DNA of 64,000 nt. It comes from CAUZIZ01 sp965222655. GTDB taxonomy: Bacteria; Acidobacteriota; UBA6911; RPQK01; JAJDTT01. Positions 18,417 through 28,033 of this stretch are shown here, one piece after another (position 1 is the stretch's first letter; every line of letters starts with the position of its first letter). The position numbers were made by a program, and so were the translations under genes. The stretch lies in the NCBI GenBank assembly GCA_965222655.1, contig CBDCUP010000022.1, positions 1,550,001 to 1,614,000 on the forward strand, given 5' to 3'. A model generated the notes under the pieces. That model made no database searches, was not told the DNA's origin, and worked only from the letters and a program-made list of their open reading frames with translations.

Positions 18417-19562
18417 ATGAAGTCGTTCTGCGCTCTACTTGGATTGGTGGGCCTGATGTGCTCAACCCCGCTCGCACAGACCTTCAAAGGCGTCGTCCCG
18501 ACTCAGGGACTGATATTCCCGCAGATCGTGGTGGGAGGAACCAGTGAATCCGAGATCAATCTGCTGGCCCAGGGAGCCGTTGATTCGGAGGGAGATGTCC
18601 GGATCTACGCCCAGGACGGCCAGCCTCTACCCGTCCTGGTCAACAGGTCGGAACCCATGTCGGAATTCACCTACTCCCTGACCCCTGGATCGTCTGCGAC
18701 CTTTGTACTTACCTCAGACAGCGCGCTGACGGTGGGTTTCGCCGTGGTGTCGCAGAACAAGCCGGCCGATCAAACCACGGAAGGAGCAAGCCAGAACCGG
18801 GCCAGGGACAAGAGTGGTGCCATCAGTGGACAGGTCGCCTTCCGCTTACGCAACGGCGAGGACCTGGCTGCACAGGTAGCCGCCCTGCCGGCTCAGGAGC
18901 TGTCCAGGGCACAGTTGATGTTCAACAACACCGGGGGGAACCGGACGGCGCTCGCCGTCGCCTCGCTGCAGGGGAATAGTCTGTCGATCTCCCTACACGA
19001 CGAGAGCGGCCAGGAACTGGAGATGAAGCAGGAGGCCTTCGATAGCATGACGCAGAAGGCGTTCTTCGTAGATCAGCTCTTTCCCGCTTCTCAAGGGTCG
19101 AGGGGATCTCTACGGATCAATGCGACGGAGCCGTTCTTTGGACTCGCGCTCGATCAGAACGGTCTGCTGCTTTCCAGCGGAGGCCTTTTCCCAGGAGTCA
19201 TCGAGCGAGAGATCATAGTCGATCTGCAATTCGCTGTGCTGGTTGGAACTCTACGGGTGATTCAGACTGGTCCGCTCTTGACCGGGACCATCCGACTTCG
19301 GGATAGCGTTACCGGCCTTGAAGGACCAATCGAACCGATTAGTGGTGTCTTTTTCGGAGCCGCCGGGACGGAGCAATACTTTCTGCAGCTCTCCTGGGGC
19401 GCCGGGATCACTCAACTTCTGCTTTCTGACAACATGGATCGGAACCTGGAGGGCCAAGTCATCGGCGTCGTCAAGAGCACCCTCTCGACCGGCTTCAGCA
19501 TCGGCGCCACCTTCGCCTCCGGGCTCTTCCAGCTTTCCAAGAAAGACAGCGCTCAATTCTGA
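18417..19562 (+). CDS. Secreted repeat-domain protein of unknown function
   Basis: 381 residues with GGAGGAA before the ATG. A signal peptide (about 1-20, cut near LAQTF) is followed by a beta-rich protein. At about 165-260 it carries the same domain type as the partial protein at 1-399 (an N-T-G core, a hydrophobic strand, then AFFVDQLF). A second region (260-381) is rich in G and T strands. No catalytic motif, no transmembrane helix after the signal. I consider it an exported, probably surface-associated protein typical of Acidobacteriota. It stands alone between convergent neighbours. Confidence 0.7.
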   Translation: MKSFCALLGLVGLMCSTPLAQTFKGVVPTQGLIFPQIVVGGTSESEINLLAQGAVDSEGDVRIYAQDGQPLPVLVNRSEPMSEFTYSLTPGSSATFVLTSDSALTVGFAVVSQNKPADQTTEGASQNRARDKSGAISGQVAFRLRNGEDLAAQVAALPAQELSRAQLMFNNTGGNRTALAVASLQGNSLSISLHDESGQELEMKQEAFDSMTQKAFFVDQLFPASQGSRGSLRINATEPFFGLALDQNGLLLSSGGLFPGVIEREIIVDLQFAVLVGTLRVIQTGPLLTGTIRLRDSVTGLEGPIEPISGVFFGAAGTEQYFLQLSWGAGITQLLLSDNMDRNLEGQVIGVVKSTLSTGFSIGATFASGLFQLSKKDSAQF

Positions 19563-19596
19563 CTTCTTTGGGGTTCTTCGGATCTGGCTGAAGCCC

Positions 19597-20757
19597 TCAG
19601 TCGAGGGACAAAACACCCTTGATGTAATCCGGGTTCCGCGAATCCCGTTCGAAGGCGTGCTTGATCTCCTCCAGAGCCCCGTATTGATGGCTGATGATCG
19701 GGCTGACTTCGATCTGACCCGATTGGATCAGCCTCACCGCACTTTGCGTGGTCTCCGGCCGACCGGTGTGCGCGTCGATGCGGCCCGAGGCTCCCACCGA
19801 AACCACCAGCGTGGGCTCCAAAAAGAGGAGGCGGTTGAGCACACTCAAGTCGGTTCCCTCGTGGCCGTGGCCGTAGAGTACGACCGTTGCCTGCTTTCGC
19901 AGCACCGCTGGAATCGTCTGGAAGACGGCGCCGCTTCCGGTGGCTTCGATCAGGAAATGGATCTTGCGTCCGCCCGTCAACTCTCCAACTGCCACCGCCA
20001 GGTCGACTTGTGACGGGTTTACGGGAGTTCCTCCGAATCGCTCGACCAGCTCCAGTTTCTTCTCAACCCGATCCGCAACCAGAATCTGTCCCTGGAATTT
20101 TTGTGCTTTTCGGAGGTACTGGAGGAAAAGCAAGCCTGCGGGACCCGCCCCGAGAATGAGAATGTTTTCGATTGCCTCCGAGCCGCCAGGCTCCCCGGGA
20201 AACATGTATCGGGCCGGCATCTTGGCGGCCCGATCGACTGAGTGGATGATGCAGCCGAGCGGCTCGGAAAGAGCCGTCTCGCGGAAAGAGAGTTCCGCGG
20301 GAACCGGAATGCAATTGATGGCCGGCATCGTCACCAACTCCTGCATGGCTCCTGCCAATCCGGTGATCCCCCTCTCCTGATAGTTCTGACACTGGTGGGA
20401 GTCCCCGCTGCGACAGTACTCACAGACTGGCAAGAATCGTTGACTGTAGCAGTTCAGACCCTGGTCGACAGCTACTCGATCACCCGGTTTCAGCCCCTGG
20501 ACCCGCGTCCCCACCTCCTGGACCGTTCCACAGAATTCGTGCCCCAGAATCTGAGGTTGCACGGAGAGCGGAATAGGCCGACCCTGCGCATCGGAGTTGT
20601 AGTTCGCCCCACCGCTGTAGATGTGGAAATCGGTGCCGCAGACGCCAACTGCACCGACCTGAATCAGGACCTCGTTTTCCTCCGGAACAGGCTCGGGAAC
20701 ATCCCTCAAAATCAACTGCTCAGGGCCTTCGAGCTGCAGAGCTTTCATTGGCCTCAT
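19597..20757 (-). CDS. Zinc-dependent medium-chain alcohol/sugar dehydrogenase
   Basis: 386 residues. MDR fold: catalytic zinc site CGTDFH and GHEFCG, structural zinc lobe with CEYCRSGDSHQC preceded by another Cys, and Rossmann motif ILGAGPAGL at about 205. The best general match is to threonine/sorbitol-type dehydrogenases using NAD(P). The start could also be ATG 20748 (MKALQLEG), where GAGG lies four bases upstream. It lies convergent with the secreted protein gene. Substrate not readable. Confidence 0.85.
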   Translation of the reverse strand: MRPMKALQLEGPEQLILRDVPEPVPEENEVLIQVGAVGVCGTDFHIYSGGANYNSDAQGRPIPLSVQPQILGHEFCGTVQEVGTRVQGLKPGDRVAVDQGLNCYSQRFLPVCEYCRSGDSHQCQNYQERGITGLAGAMQELVTMPAINCIPVPAELSFRETALSEPLGCIIHSVDRAAKMPARYMFPGEPGGSEAIENILILGAGPAGLLFLQYLRKAQKFQGQILVADRVEKKLELVERFGGTPVNPSQVDLAVAVGELTGGRKIHFLIEATGSGAVFQTIPAVLRKQATVVLYGHGHEGTDLSVLNRLLFLEPTLVVSVGASGRIDAHTGRPETTQSAVRLIQSGQIEVSPIISHQYGALEEIKHAFERDSRNPDYIKGVLSLD

Positions 20758-20933
20758 GGTAACATCAAAACGAGAGGTTGCTCGGGGTGAACCAGCCCTA
20801 GCCAGAAGAGGCTAGACCTTCCAGGGGGGGTGCGTCAGCGAGGAACTTATGAATGATTCGCCAGCTAACGAGCTTAGGCTCGGGGCAACCTACATCCTGG
20901 TGCCAAACAGGTCCAATCTGGGAGAGTAACAAA

Positions 20934-22019
20934 ATGACGATCAGCCGCACAATTGGAGTTGCCGCCGCGATACTTCTGGTCACTCAAACCTGTTGGCTCC
21001 ACTCCGGCACCTGGAAGGATGCAAGGATCGACAAGAGCCGGGAACGAGAGATCCGGAAGATCTGCGATTTCGTGATCGGACACACGCGAAATCGACGCTA
21101 CCATCCACCGATGGCCCGGCATCCCGAGTCGGTCTACTACCGGGCAACGGTGGCAAGCACCCTCTCGCTGGCGGGCAAACTACTCCAGGAGAAACGCTAC
21201 ATCGACGCAGCAAGCACCATGCTCGACCAGGTTATGGAGGAACGGCTGGATTCGATGTGGCCGGTCTCTATGTGGGCCGACTTCCCTATCTTCGACCGGC
21301 CCTTTCCTCTGGACTGGGAAGAACAGGAGTCCCACCCCCATCCGCGGAGCACCGGGCTGGTGCTCTATTCGTTAGGGCTGCACCATCAGATCAGTGGCGA
21401 GGAGCGCTTCGTGGAACCGGCTCGGCAAGGTCTGAAGAAGCTGTTCGCGACCTGGGATTTCAACCACGACAAAGAGCGGATGTTGCACTTTACCGCGGAG
21501 GCCGCGGCTCTGGCGGCAACCGGATGGGAACACGCCCTGCCCGAATTTGGTCAGATGAAGAAGCCGATCGTCGACTGGGTTCTGGAAACCTTTGTGGAAA
21601 CCGCTCCCAAGGACTACGCCTATTTCGCCGCCCTCCGCATGCAGCTGATCCTGGCGGCAACCGGTACGGAACATCTTCGCACCGTGGTCCGGCCGGGTTG
21701 GGATGCCTTTCTTGCAGAACCTCGCTGGCGCTACTGGCACAACCCAGACGATTTCCGACACACCAACGACGCCGAAATCAACATCCGGGGCAATGGCGCC
21801 GTGGCCTACGCACTCCGACTTCACGATCTCGCCGCCGCTGAGAAGGTCTACACCGACACACCGCTCTACCAACACCTGAGCAGCTGGATGGATAGCATGC
21901 GTCGCCCCGATGGGGGCTGCCACAGTTTTCAATCCATCGCCAACGGAAAACATTATGCCCTGGGCACGCTGGCTCACACTCTTCAGCTCTGGTGGCTGCT
22001 AGGCGGCTTTCTCTATTAG
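20934..22019 (+). CDS. Secreted protein, probably an alpha/alpha toroid; function unknown
   Basis: 361 residues from ATG 20934; an upstream ATG (20853) would place 27 polar residues before the signal peptide, which is implausible. Signal peptide about 1-20 (IGVAAAILLVTQTCWLHSG). The mature part is helical with repeated W, H and aromatic residues (TGLVLYSLGLHHQ, LHFTAEAAALAATGW, GAVAYALRLHDL), the style of an alpha/alpha-barrel such as glycan lyases and glucosidases. No family was recognised with certainty. It precedes a PhyH gene by 50 bp and starts a long same-strand run. Confidence 0.65.
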   Translation: MTISRTIGVAAAILLVTQTCWLHSGTWKDARIDKSREREIRKICDFVIGHTRNRRYHPPMARHPESVYYRATVASTLSLAGKLLQEKRYIDAASTMLDQVMEERLDSMWPVSMWADFPIFDRPFPLDWEEQESHPHPRSTGLVLYSLGLHHQISGEERFVEPARQGLKKLFATWDFNHDKERMLHFTAEAAALAATGWEHALPEFGQMKKPIVDWVLETFVETAPKDYAYFAALRMQLILAATGTEHLRTVVRPGWDAFLAEPRWRYWHNPDDFRHTNDAEINIRGNGAVAYALRLHDLAAAEKVYTDTPLYQHLSSWMDSMRRPDGGCHSFQSIANGKHYALGTLAHTLQLWWLLGGFLY

Positions 22020-22069
22020 ACTGCTATCGTCTTTTCTGGAAATTGACTAATCTGGCTGAGGAGGCAGAC

Positions 22070-22864
22070 ATGAATCAGGCAGTTGAGGGCTACGAGGACC
22101 TCACTCAACGGGGTTACTGCATTCTCAGGGAAATCATCCCCGCTTCGGAGGTGCCGGCGATGAGGGAGAGTGCGGCCGCTTCCATAAGGGAGCACACTTC
22201 GCTCCCCCTACCCAATGGATACGTTACCGGTTTCCTCCGAGTAAACCAGGACATCGCCCGCCATATGGCTCATCCTCGCATCGTGAAGCTGGTCGATGCC
22301 TGTTTCGGACGGAACGCCCGGATCTCGGCCATCACCGGCACCATCAACGGCACCGGTGTCGGGCGAGGCGTGGTCCACGCCGACTGGCCCTACAACCAGA
22401 ATCACCAGGCCCGGATCGAGGCTCCCTACCCCGACCTGGTGGTCACTCTGGTAAGTATGTGGATGTTGACCGACTACACGGCGGACAACGGGGCAACCAT
22501 CCTCGTGCCTGGATCTCACAAACAGAGCACCTCGCCCTCGAAGAACACGCACCTGGACCCCGAGGCGTCCTACGACGGTGAGGTTCAGCTGATTGGAAAA
22601 GCCGGAGATGTCGGGATCTTCGATGCTCGAACCTGGCACGCCTCGGCAGCCAACACGACCCAGGATGACAGAATTGGTTTCATCGTGCGGTATGCTCCCT
22701 GGTGGCTGAATCTCAATACCCAAAGACCGGGAAGCCGGGAGCGAAAGCAAGTCGTTGAAGACCACGACGGAAGCGACGCCCAGGTGGATGCCGTACCACT
22801 CTCGGCCTACGAGAACCTGCCGCCCGAGGTACAAGCTCTGGTCTACCACATGGTCGGGAATTAA
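22070..22864 (+). CDS. Phytanoyl-CoA dioxygenase (PhyH) family protein 2
   Basis: 264 residues from ATG 22070, with GAGGAGG 6 bases upstream. 2-oxoglutarate/Fe(II) dioxygenase: H-A-D in VVHADWPYNQ, distal His in ARTWHASAANTT, and Arg in RIGFIVRYAP. VPGSH (ILVPGSHKQS) is the usual turn. Probably hydroxylates a small molecule. It is flanked by a secreted helical protein and an aldolase pseudogene on the same strand, with short gaps, so it may belong to a catabolic operon. Its sequence differs clearly from the PhyH proteins at 17302 and 56944. Confidence 0.9.
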   Translation: MNQAVEGYEDLTQRGYCILREIIPASEVPAMRESAAASIREHTSLPLPNGYVTGFLRVNQDIARHMAHPRIVKLVDACFGRNARISAITGTINGTGVGRGVVHADWPYNQNHQARIEAPYPDLVVTLVSMWMLTDYTADNGATILVPGSHKQSTSPSKNTHLDPEASYDGEVQLIGKAGDVGIFDARTWHASAANTTQDDRIGFIVRYAPWWLNLNTQRPGSRERKQVVEDHDGSDAQVDAVPLSAYENLPPEVQALVYHMVGN

Positions 22865-22937
22865 GGGGATCCTTCTCGGGTATAATCCCCCGAATGTTGC
22901 CCGGGCTCGATCGGCCCCATCCCGGAGGAATGAAGTC

Positions 22938-24045
22938 ATGAGCGAATCGAAATTCAAAGGCGTAGTGGTCCCCATTGTTACCCCCCTGACTCCGCAGGAA
23001 TCGGTGGACGTGACTTCACTGCGACGCCTCGTCAACTACCTGATCGACAACGGCATCCACGGGATCTGGGCGGCCGGAACCACCGGTGAATTCGGAGCCC
23101 TTTCGAACGATCAGAGACTTCTGGCTATCGAAACCGTAGTCGACGAGGCCAGGGGACGCATCCCGGTGGTGGCAAACATCTCAGCCGCCGGTACTCGGGC
23201 TGTCATCGAGATCGCTTCCGCTCTCCAGCAGAGTGGAGTCGATGGAATCGCGGCGACCCCGCCCTACTACTACGACCAGCAGGAGCTTCTAGCCCACTAC
23301 CGCTCCGTTCATGAGGCTTCGTCTATTCCTCTCTGGGTCTACAACATTCCGTCTACCGTCAAGCTCACAGTGGAAGCGGAAACGATCGCTCGACTCGCCG
23401 GCGAAGGCACCGTCGTGGGCATCAAGGACAGCTCCGGTGCGGGTGAAAATCTAGCCCAGCTCGTAGTGCTATGCCGACAGAGAGGCATCCAGATGTGCCG
23501 GTTGCTGGGGTCTATGTATCGAGTCACCATGACCCGTGCCATCGGAGCCCACGGAGTTGTCCCCGGCATCGCCAACCTGGCCGCCGCTAGCCCGCATTTC
23601 TCATCGCTGGTCTACTGCGCCGCCGCAATCATCCGCCCTGGCTGTGTTACGCTCGGTCGGCCTCCTCGACGTACTGTCAAAGTACGACTGCGGTGGCCTC
23701 GGTCGCAAGCCTTGCCAGGACGGCCCTTGCAGCGCCTCGCTACGACAAGCGATGAGAAATCCGGGCTAGCATGTCCAGGGCCTGGGAAGCAGGGGAAAGT
23801 GGGGACGAGCAGACCGCCGATCGCCATCTCTCGGAGGTTCTGTCGCTGGCGAAGGTTCTGCGTCTGGCGCAGGGAGGAGCTGTTCATGCCTCCACTATCT
23901 CCGGACTGAAATCCGCACTCAAGATCATGGGGATCATCGACCACGACACGGTCACCAACCCCTGCGACCTCTATCCCAGGAGGAAAAGGACCAGATTCCG
24001 CCTCTGCTGCAGGAGGCAGGCCTGTTGGACCCGGTTTCTGGTTAA
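22938..24045 (+). pseudogene. DapA/NanA-type aldolase, broken by a small insertion and a frameshift
   Basis: The start ATG 22938 has GGAGGA upstream. The first 217 codons are a normal class I aldolase of the dihydrodipicolinate synthase/N-acetylneuraminate lyase family: AGTTGEFGAL, catalytic Tyr in WVYNIPST and Schiff-base Lys in VGIKDSSG. At 23590 a 175-bp element plus 4-bp duplication interrupts the frame. Removing it joins NLAAAS to MSRAWEAGESGDEQ in frame. A second lesion at about 23974-23980 (one missing C) displaces the end; the other frame gives EEKDQIPPLLQEAGLLDP and TAA at 24043-24045, eight bases before the next gene. A truncated 230-residue product would lack the last helices. Confidence 0.85.
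23591..23765. mobile_element. MITE-like 175-bp element inside the aldolase gene
   Basis: Terminal inverted repeats CCCGCATTTCTCATCGCT (23591-23608) and its complement at 23748-23765 differ at one base. A 4-bp duplication CTAG lies at 23587-23590 and 23766-23769. The two halves are similar to each other when one is reversed, so the whole element is a long imperfect hairpin with a central CGTACTGTCAAAGTACG. No coding capacity. The source transposase is not in this window. Confidence 0.85.
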
Positions 24046-24053
24046 CCTCCCCG

Positions 24054-25220
24054 ATGACCAGACCGCTTACCATCTGGGGTGGCATCGGCGGCGAGAATGG
24101 GGTGTTTCCTACCCGCAGCAACCTGGATCCGGTCCGCAGCTTCCTGGACCAATGTGCCGAATCCGGCGTCACCCGTTTCATCCCTGGCTACATCCCCGGG
24201 CAAGAGACCTGTTTGCGCTACGACCACCGTGAGGGAGCGCATGACCCCAAGGACGTCTTGGCGGTTCTCCCGCCTTTTTACGAAGTTCACGGTTGGGATC
24301 CACTGGCTTTTCTGGTTGAAGAAGCTCACTCACGGGGCATCGAGGTACACCCCTACAACGCGGTCGGCTACACCGGTACCGCTGCCATAGAATCCCAGAC
24401 CGGCAGCCGGATGCCCGAAATGCGAATCACACGCTTCGGAAACCAGCATCCCGAGACGTGGATGCGCCGCCGCGACGGCCGGACCTCCTTCGATGTCTCC
24501 GGAGCCGTGGTTCTCGGCTACGGCCACCCTGCAGCGAGAAACCAGGAACAGGACCATTTTCTCAAGATGGCGCAGAGCCATGAGATCGACGGAGTCCAGC
24601 TCGAGTTTCAGATCGAGTCGGTTCCTGGACAGGTCGATGCGCACGGCTTCTTCGTCTACGGTTACGAGCAGCCGATCGTCGAGGCGTATCGGGATCAAAG
24701 TGGCAAAGACCCCCTGGCGCTTCCAAACCACGACGAGGAGTGGACACGTTTCCGAGCAGGCTACGTGACCCAGTTCGTGAGAGAGCTCAAACACAAACTC
24801 GACGCGCTACCGAACCCCATTCGCCTGACCGCCGCGGTGGCCTCAAATCCGAGCACCGCCTACCGGCGGTTGCAGGATTGGCCGCTCTGGGTGGATGAAG
24901 GCATCATCGACGAGATCCACATCCGCCACCTCACTGCAAACCTGGCGCACATCTATGAGGATACGGCAGCCGCAGCGGCCGTTATTGCCGGCCGCGTCCC
25001 GCTGGTGGCACAACTCCTATGCTGGGGCAGCAACAAACTCGTGACCCCCGCACTGATCAGAGATGGCGCCGGCACGGCTTTGGCAGCCGGTGCGGATCAG
25101 CTGGGCATCTACCGAGCCGACCGGATCTCCGAGCTGCACCTCTGGGAAGCAGCGCGGAGGATAGCCCGGGGAGATACCGGTGACGAGCTCATCAACCAGG
25201 ATTGGGGTAGGACTCGATAA
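24054..25220 (+). CDS. Glycosidase-like TIM-barrel protein
   Basis: 388 residues. There is no signal peptide. The pattern of strand-loop motifs (GVTRFIPGYI, GIEVHPYNAVGYTG, IDGVQLEFQIES, IRLTAAVASNP, DEIHIRHL, GADQLGIYRAD) is that of a (beta/alpha)8 barrel, close in feel to the family-10-like glycosyl hydrolases (GHL10/DUF187). Acidic residues at strand ends (VQLEFQIE, IIDEIH) could be catalytic, but I cannot prove it. It starts 8 bp after the aldolase pseudogene stop and was probably co-transcribed with it, suggesting sugar or amino-sugar breakdown. Confidence 0.6.
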   Translation: MTRPLTIWGGIGGENGVFPTRSNLDPVRSFLDQCAESGVTRFIPGYIPGQETCLRYDHREGAHDPKDVLAVLPPFYEVHGWDPLAFLVEEAHSRGIEVHPYNAVGYTGTAAIESQTGSRMPEMRITRFGNQHPETWMRRRDGRTSFDVSGAVVLGYGHPAARNQEQDHFLKMAQSHEIDGVQLEFQIESVPGQVDAHGFFVYGYEQPIVEAYRDQSGKDPLALPNHDEEWTRFRAGYVTQFVRELKHKLDALPNPIRLTAAVASNPSTAYRRLQDWPLWVDEGIIDEIHIRHLTANLAHIYEDTAAAAAVIAGRVPLVAQLLCWGSNKLVTPALIRDGAGTALAAGADQLGIYRADRISELHLWEAARRIARGDTGDELINQDWGRTR

Positions 25221-25227
25221 CTTGGAA

Positions 25228-25460
25228 GAAAATTCCAAGACACAAGATACAAACAAATTTCAAATTCCAAGCACCAAATGGCGGAATGTCCCGGCGGCGT
25301 TCCAATCCCCGCAGAGTTCTAGTCTAAGTGGTGACTCGAATACTGCAAGTTGCCAAGGCTGGTGGCGAAGGTGGTACCGATTTCAAGATCTGCTCCAGAT
25401 CGTTTGATGCTTGTTGCTTGAGAACTGAGATTTGTTTGTATCTTGTGTCTTGGGATTTTC
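25228..25460. repeat. 233-bp element with 34-bp terminal inverted repeats
   Basis: Bases 25228-25261 and 25427-25460 are reverse complements with two mismatches (core CCAAGACACAAGATACAAAC). The right arm ends exactly at the stop codon of the next minus-strand gene. No gene inside. MITE-like, or a long hairpin that could act as terminator between two convergent genes. Confidence 0.8.
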
Positions 25461-26561
25461 CTACAGGTATTTTCCAAACCATTGAGCCATCCACTCGAAG
25501 TACTTCACCCGGAAGACATGACCGTCGTCGGGGCGATGGACCTTGAAGAGATCGGGCTTACCCGCTGCCCGGTAGACCGGCGAGACCGTTCGCAATAGCT
25601 GTTCCACACCCGCTGCAGCCATATCGGGATCCTGCAGCGGCCCCAGGATCATCAGGGGCCTCGGCGCAATGCAATCCGCAACAATCTCCGGGTGGTCAAA
25701 GTAGCGGAGCAGCCCCGGGATATAGTGGCAAGAACTGTGGCGGTCCGGATTTCCTTCGTGGATATCGCGGGCGAGACTGCCCAAGCCCCCGCAGAGTATG
25801 GCAGCAGTCCGAATCGAGGGATCGCAGGCCATGGCCCACCAGGAGGCATAGGACCCCAGGGAAAAGCCGGTGAGACCGATGCGAGATGGATCAACCTGCC
25901 GCTGAGCCCCCAAGACCCGAGCTGCCCTCAGCGCCTCCTCCGCCAGAATTCCCATCTGGGGGCGCCCATAGGGGGCAAGTAGCTTTGCTTCTGTCTCCCA
26001 TTCTCCCAGAGTGCTGCGGCGCGCCAGGGTTCCCTTCAGAGTGATGGACAGGGTGGCGAAACCGCGTCTGGACAGCTCACGTGCCCAACCTGAAAGGGGG
26101 CCTTTGTCTGGATCCTCTCGGTGGAAGCGCTCTTGAGTCAGACGTTCGGCGTCACCATGGGTCCCGGGCATACAAACGACTCCTGCCAATGTCCCTGCTC
26201 CCGCTACGGCGGGCAGGGTCAGGATTCCCGGCACCGTCTCACCCAGCGAATTGGCGAACTCAACCGGAGTCATGAGGAGTCCATCCTCGGTCTTCTTCGT
26301 CTCACCCTGCGAAAACGGAATCTCCTTGGGGGGGATCCCATCCATCCCCATCAGCTCTACAACCTTGGAGCGGACGGCTTCGCCTCGAATCGGGTGGGGG
26401 AACGCGGGTTTGACATCTGTACGGACTATTGCCTTCCCGGACTTTCGCTGAACCGGTAAGGAGGCACTGAGGAAGGTAAGAATCGCAGAGCAAAACAACA
26501 GTCCCAGCACGGTCTTCAGACCTGCCTTCCGCTGCAGCAGCTCCTTTAGTCGAGGGTCCAT
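25461..26561 (-). CDS. Exported alpha/beta hydrolase (esterase/dienelactone-hydrolase-like)
   Basis: 366 residues from ATG 26561; a longer frame to 26738 only reads through the palindromic element C. One N-terminal hydrophobic segment (about 16-36) serves as signal anchor. Nucleophile elbow G-F-S-L-G in IGLTGFSLGSYASW, acidic residue in PLMILGPLQDPD, and His in PDDGHVFRVKYFEW. It resembles the large secreted esterases of the acetyl-xylan-esterase/DLH group found with sialidase and sulfatase genes. It is convergent with the glycosidase-like gene. Substrate unknown, likely an ester on a sugar. Confidence 0.8.
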   Translation of the reverse strand: MDPRLKELLQRKAGLKTVLGLLFCSAILTFLSASLPVQRKSGKAIVRTDVKPAFPHPIRGEAVRSKVVELMGMDGIPPKEIPFSQGETKKTEDGLLMTPVEFANSLGETVPGILTLPAVAGAGTLAGVVCMPGTHGDAERLTQERFHREDPDKGPLSGWARELSRRGFATLSITLKGTLARRSTLGEWETEAKLLAPYGRPQMGILAEEALRAARVLGAQRQVDPSRIGLTGFSLGSYASWWAMACDPSIRTAAILCGGLGSLARDIHEGNPDRHSSCHYIPGLLRYFDHPEIVADCIAPRPLMILGPLQDPDMAAAGVEQLLRTVSPVYRAAGKPDLFKVHRPDDGHVFRVKYFEWMAQWFGKYL

Positions 26562-26659
26562 AGAAAACTCGCAATTGGAAGCGTCGGCGCCCCTGGGTGA
26601 ACGGACCAAGTCTAGCTTTTCCGATTCGAGCAGACAAGGGACTCGTCGTGCAGGCCGGA

Positions 26660-26739
26660 CGTGGCGGCGGTCTCCAGGCCGAAGTATTCTTCTTCGAGCC
26701 TTTGGCTCGACGAACGGCGGCCTGGAGACCGCCGCCACG
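26660..26739. repeat. Dispersed palindromic element, copy C
   Basis: The most symmetric copy: CGTGGCGGCGGTCTCCAGG at the left and CCTGGAGACCGCCGCCACG at the right, with inner hairpin TCGAGCC/GGCTCGA. It lies between divergent genes. Confidence 0.9.
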
Positions 26740-26850
26740 GCTGACCCAGGCGGATTGCTGGTTACCGGACCTTGAAGGCAAGGCCTACCGTGTATAACCT
26801 AGACAAGCAGATTACAAAGACCCGAGGATCGCCCAGGGAGGACTCCCCAG

Positions 26851-28023
26851 ATGACCGATTCCATGACTCGACGCGACCTGATGCGAGTGGCTGGAACAGT
26901 TGCAGCCGCTTGGACCGTTCAAGGAGGGGAAAGTTTCAGTGCTACCCCGAGGGCCAAAATCGAATCGCTAGGGGTGATCAGCCAGAGGCCCGAGTATTAC
27001 CACGGGTGGCCTACCCTGGCCCGCTGCCGGAGCGGGGAACTTCTGGTTGTATGCTCGGGTGGCCGCGAGCAGCACGTCTGCCCATTTGGCTGGGTTGAGC
27101 TGATGCGTTCCAAAGACGAAGGTCGTACCTGGAGCTGGCCCCGGGTGCTGAGGGACGGACCCATTGACGACCGCGATGCCGGGATTCTCGAGACTAATAG
27201 GGGAACTCTTCTGGCGACTACCTTTACGTCCATCGCATACGAAACCGGGCTGCAGAAGGGGGAAAAGACACCGGCAGGGCAGCCGGAAGCCTGGTCCAGG
27301 GAGAGACTTGCCCGCTGGCAGGCCGCTCACGGGAGAGCGACTCAGGCAGAAAGAGAGTCCCTGTTGGGCGGCTGGATGATCCGCTCCACCGACGCTGGAC
27401 TGACCTGGTCTGCTCCCTACCGCTGCCTCGTGAACAGCCCCCACGGCCCGATACAACTGGCAGATGGCCGGCTGCTGTATGCCGGAAAGCAATTCGGCTA
27501 TGGGGATGGTCGAATCGGCGTCTGCGAATCCAGCGACGACGGCCAAAACTGGCGTTGGTTGGCCGGGATTCCCACGCGTCAGGGCGATGCGCACGCCGAT
27601 TATCACGAACTGCACGCCGTAGAGGCTGCCGACGGTAGCATCATCGCCCAGATCCGCAACGCCAATAAGAACAACAAGGGCGAGACGCTACAGAGTGAAT
27701 CCTCTGACGGCGGCAGGACCTGGACGACCCCTCATTCGATAGGCGTTTGGGGTCTGCCCTCTCACCTGCTTCTGCTGCAAGACAAGAATCTCCTGATGAC
27801 CTATGGCTATCGACGCAAACCGTATGGCAATAAGGCGCGTCTGAGCCGCGACCATGGACGGAGCTGGTCCGATCCCATGACCCTCTCTGACGATGGCGCC
27901 GGCGGCGACCTGGGCTATCCGTCCACCGTCCAGCTCAAGGACGGCTCGCTTCTGAGCGTCTGGTATGAGCGCTTCGCCGATTCCCCGCGTGCAGTGCTGC
28001 GTCAGGCCAGATGGTCGCTATGA
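26851..28023 (+). CDS. Tat-exported sialidase-type Asp-box beta-propeller
   Basis: 390 residues; GGGAGGA lies upstream of the ATG. The N-terminus MTRRDLMRVAGTVAAAW is a Tat-like signal. Five Asp-box (BNR) motifs are visible: SKDEGRTW, STDAGLTW, SSDDGQNW, SSDGGRTW and SRDHGRSW, as in six-bladed sialidases. An Arg-rich N-terminal strand region (FGWVELMRS) and the YRRKPYGNKARLSRDHGRSW region could supply the arginine triad, but I cannot place all residues. Function: exo-sialidase or a related glycan-binding propeller in the periplasm. Next gene on the same strand is a dipeptidase. Confidence 0.85.
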   Translation: MTDSMTRRDLMRVAGTVAAAWTVQGGESFSATPRAKIESLGVISQRPEYYHGWPTLARCRSGELLVVCSGGREQHVCPFGWVELMRSKDEGRTWSWPRVLRDGPIDDRDAGILETNRGTLLATTFTSIAYETGLQKGEKTPAGQPEAWSRERLARWQAAHGRATQAERESLLGGWMIRSTDAGLTWSAPYRCLVNSPHGPIQLADGRLLYAGKQFGYGDGRIGVCESSDDGQNWRWLAGIPTRQGDAHADYHELHAVEAADGSIIAQIRNANKNNKGETLQSESSDGGRTWTTPHSIGVWGLPSHLLLLQDKNLLMTYGYRRKPYGNKARLSRDHGRSWSDPMTLSDDGAGGDLGYPSTVQLKDGSLLSVWYERFADSPRAVLRQARWSL

Positions 28024-28033
28024 CGCAAGAACG

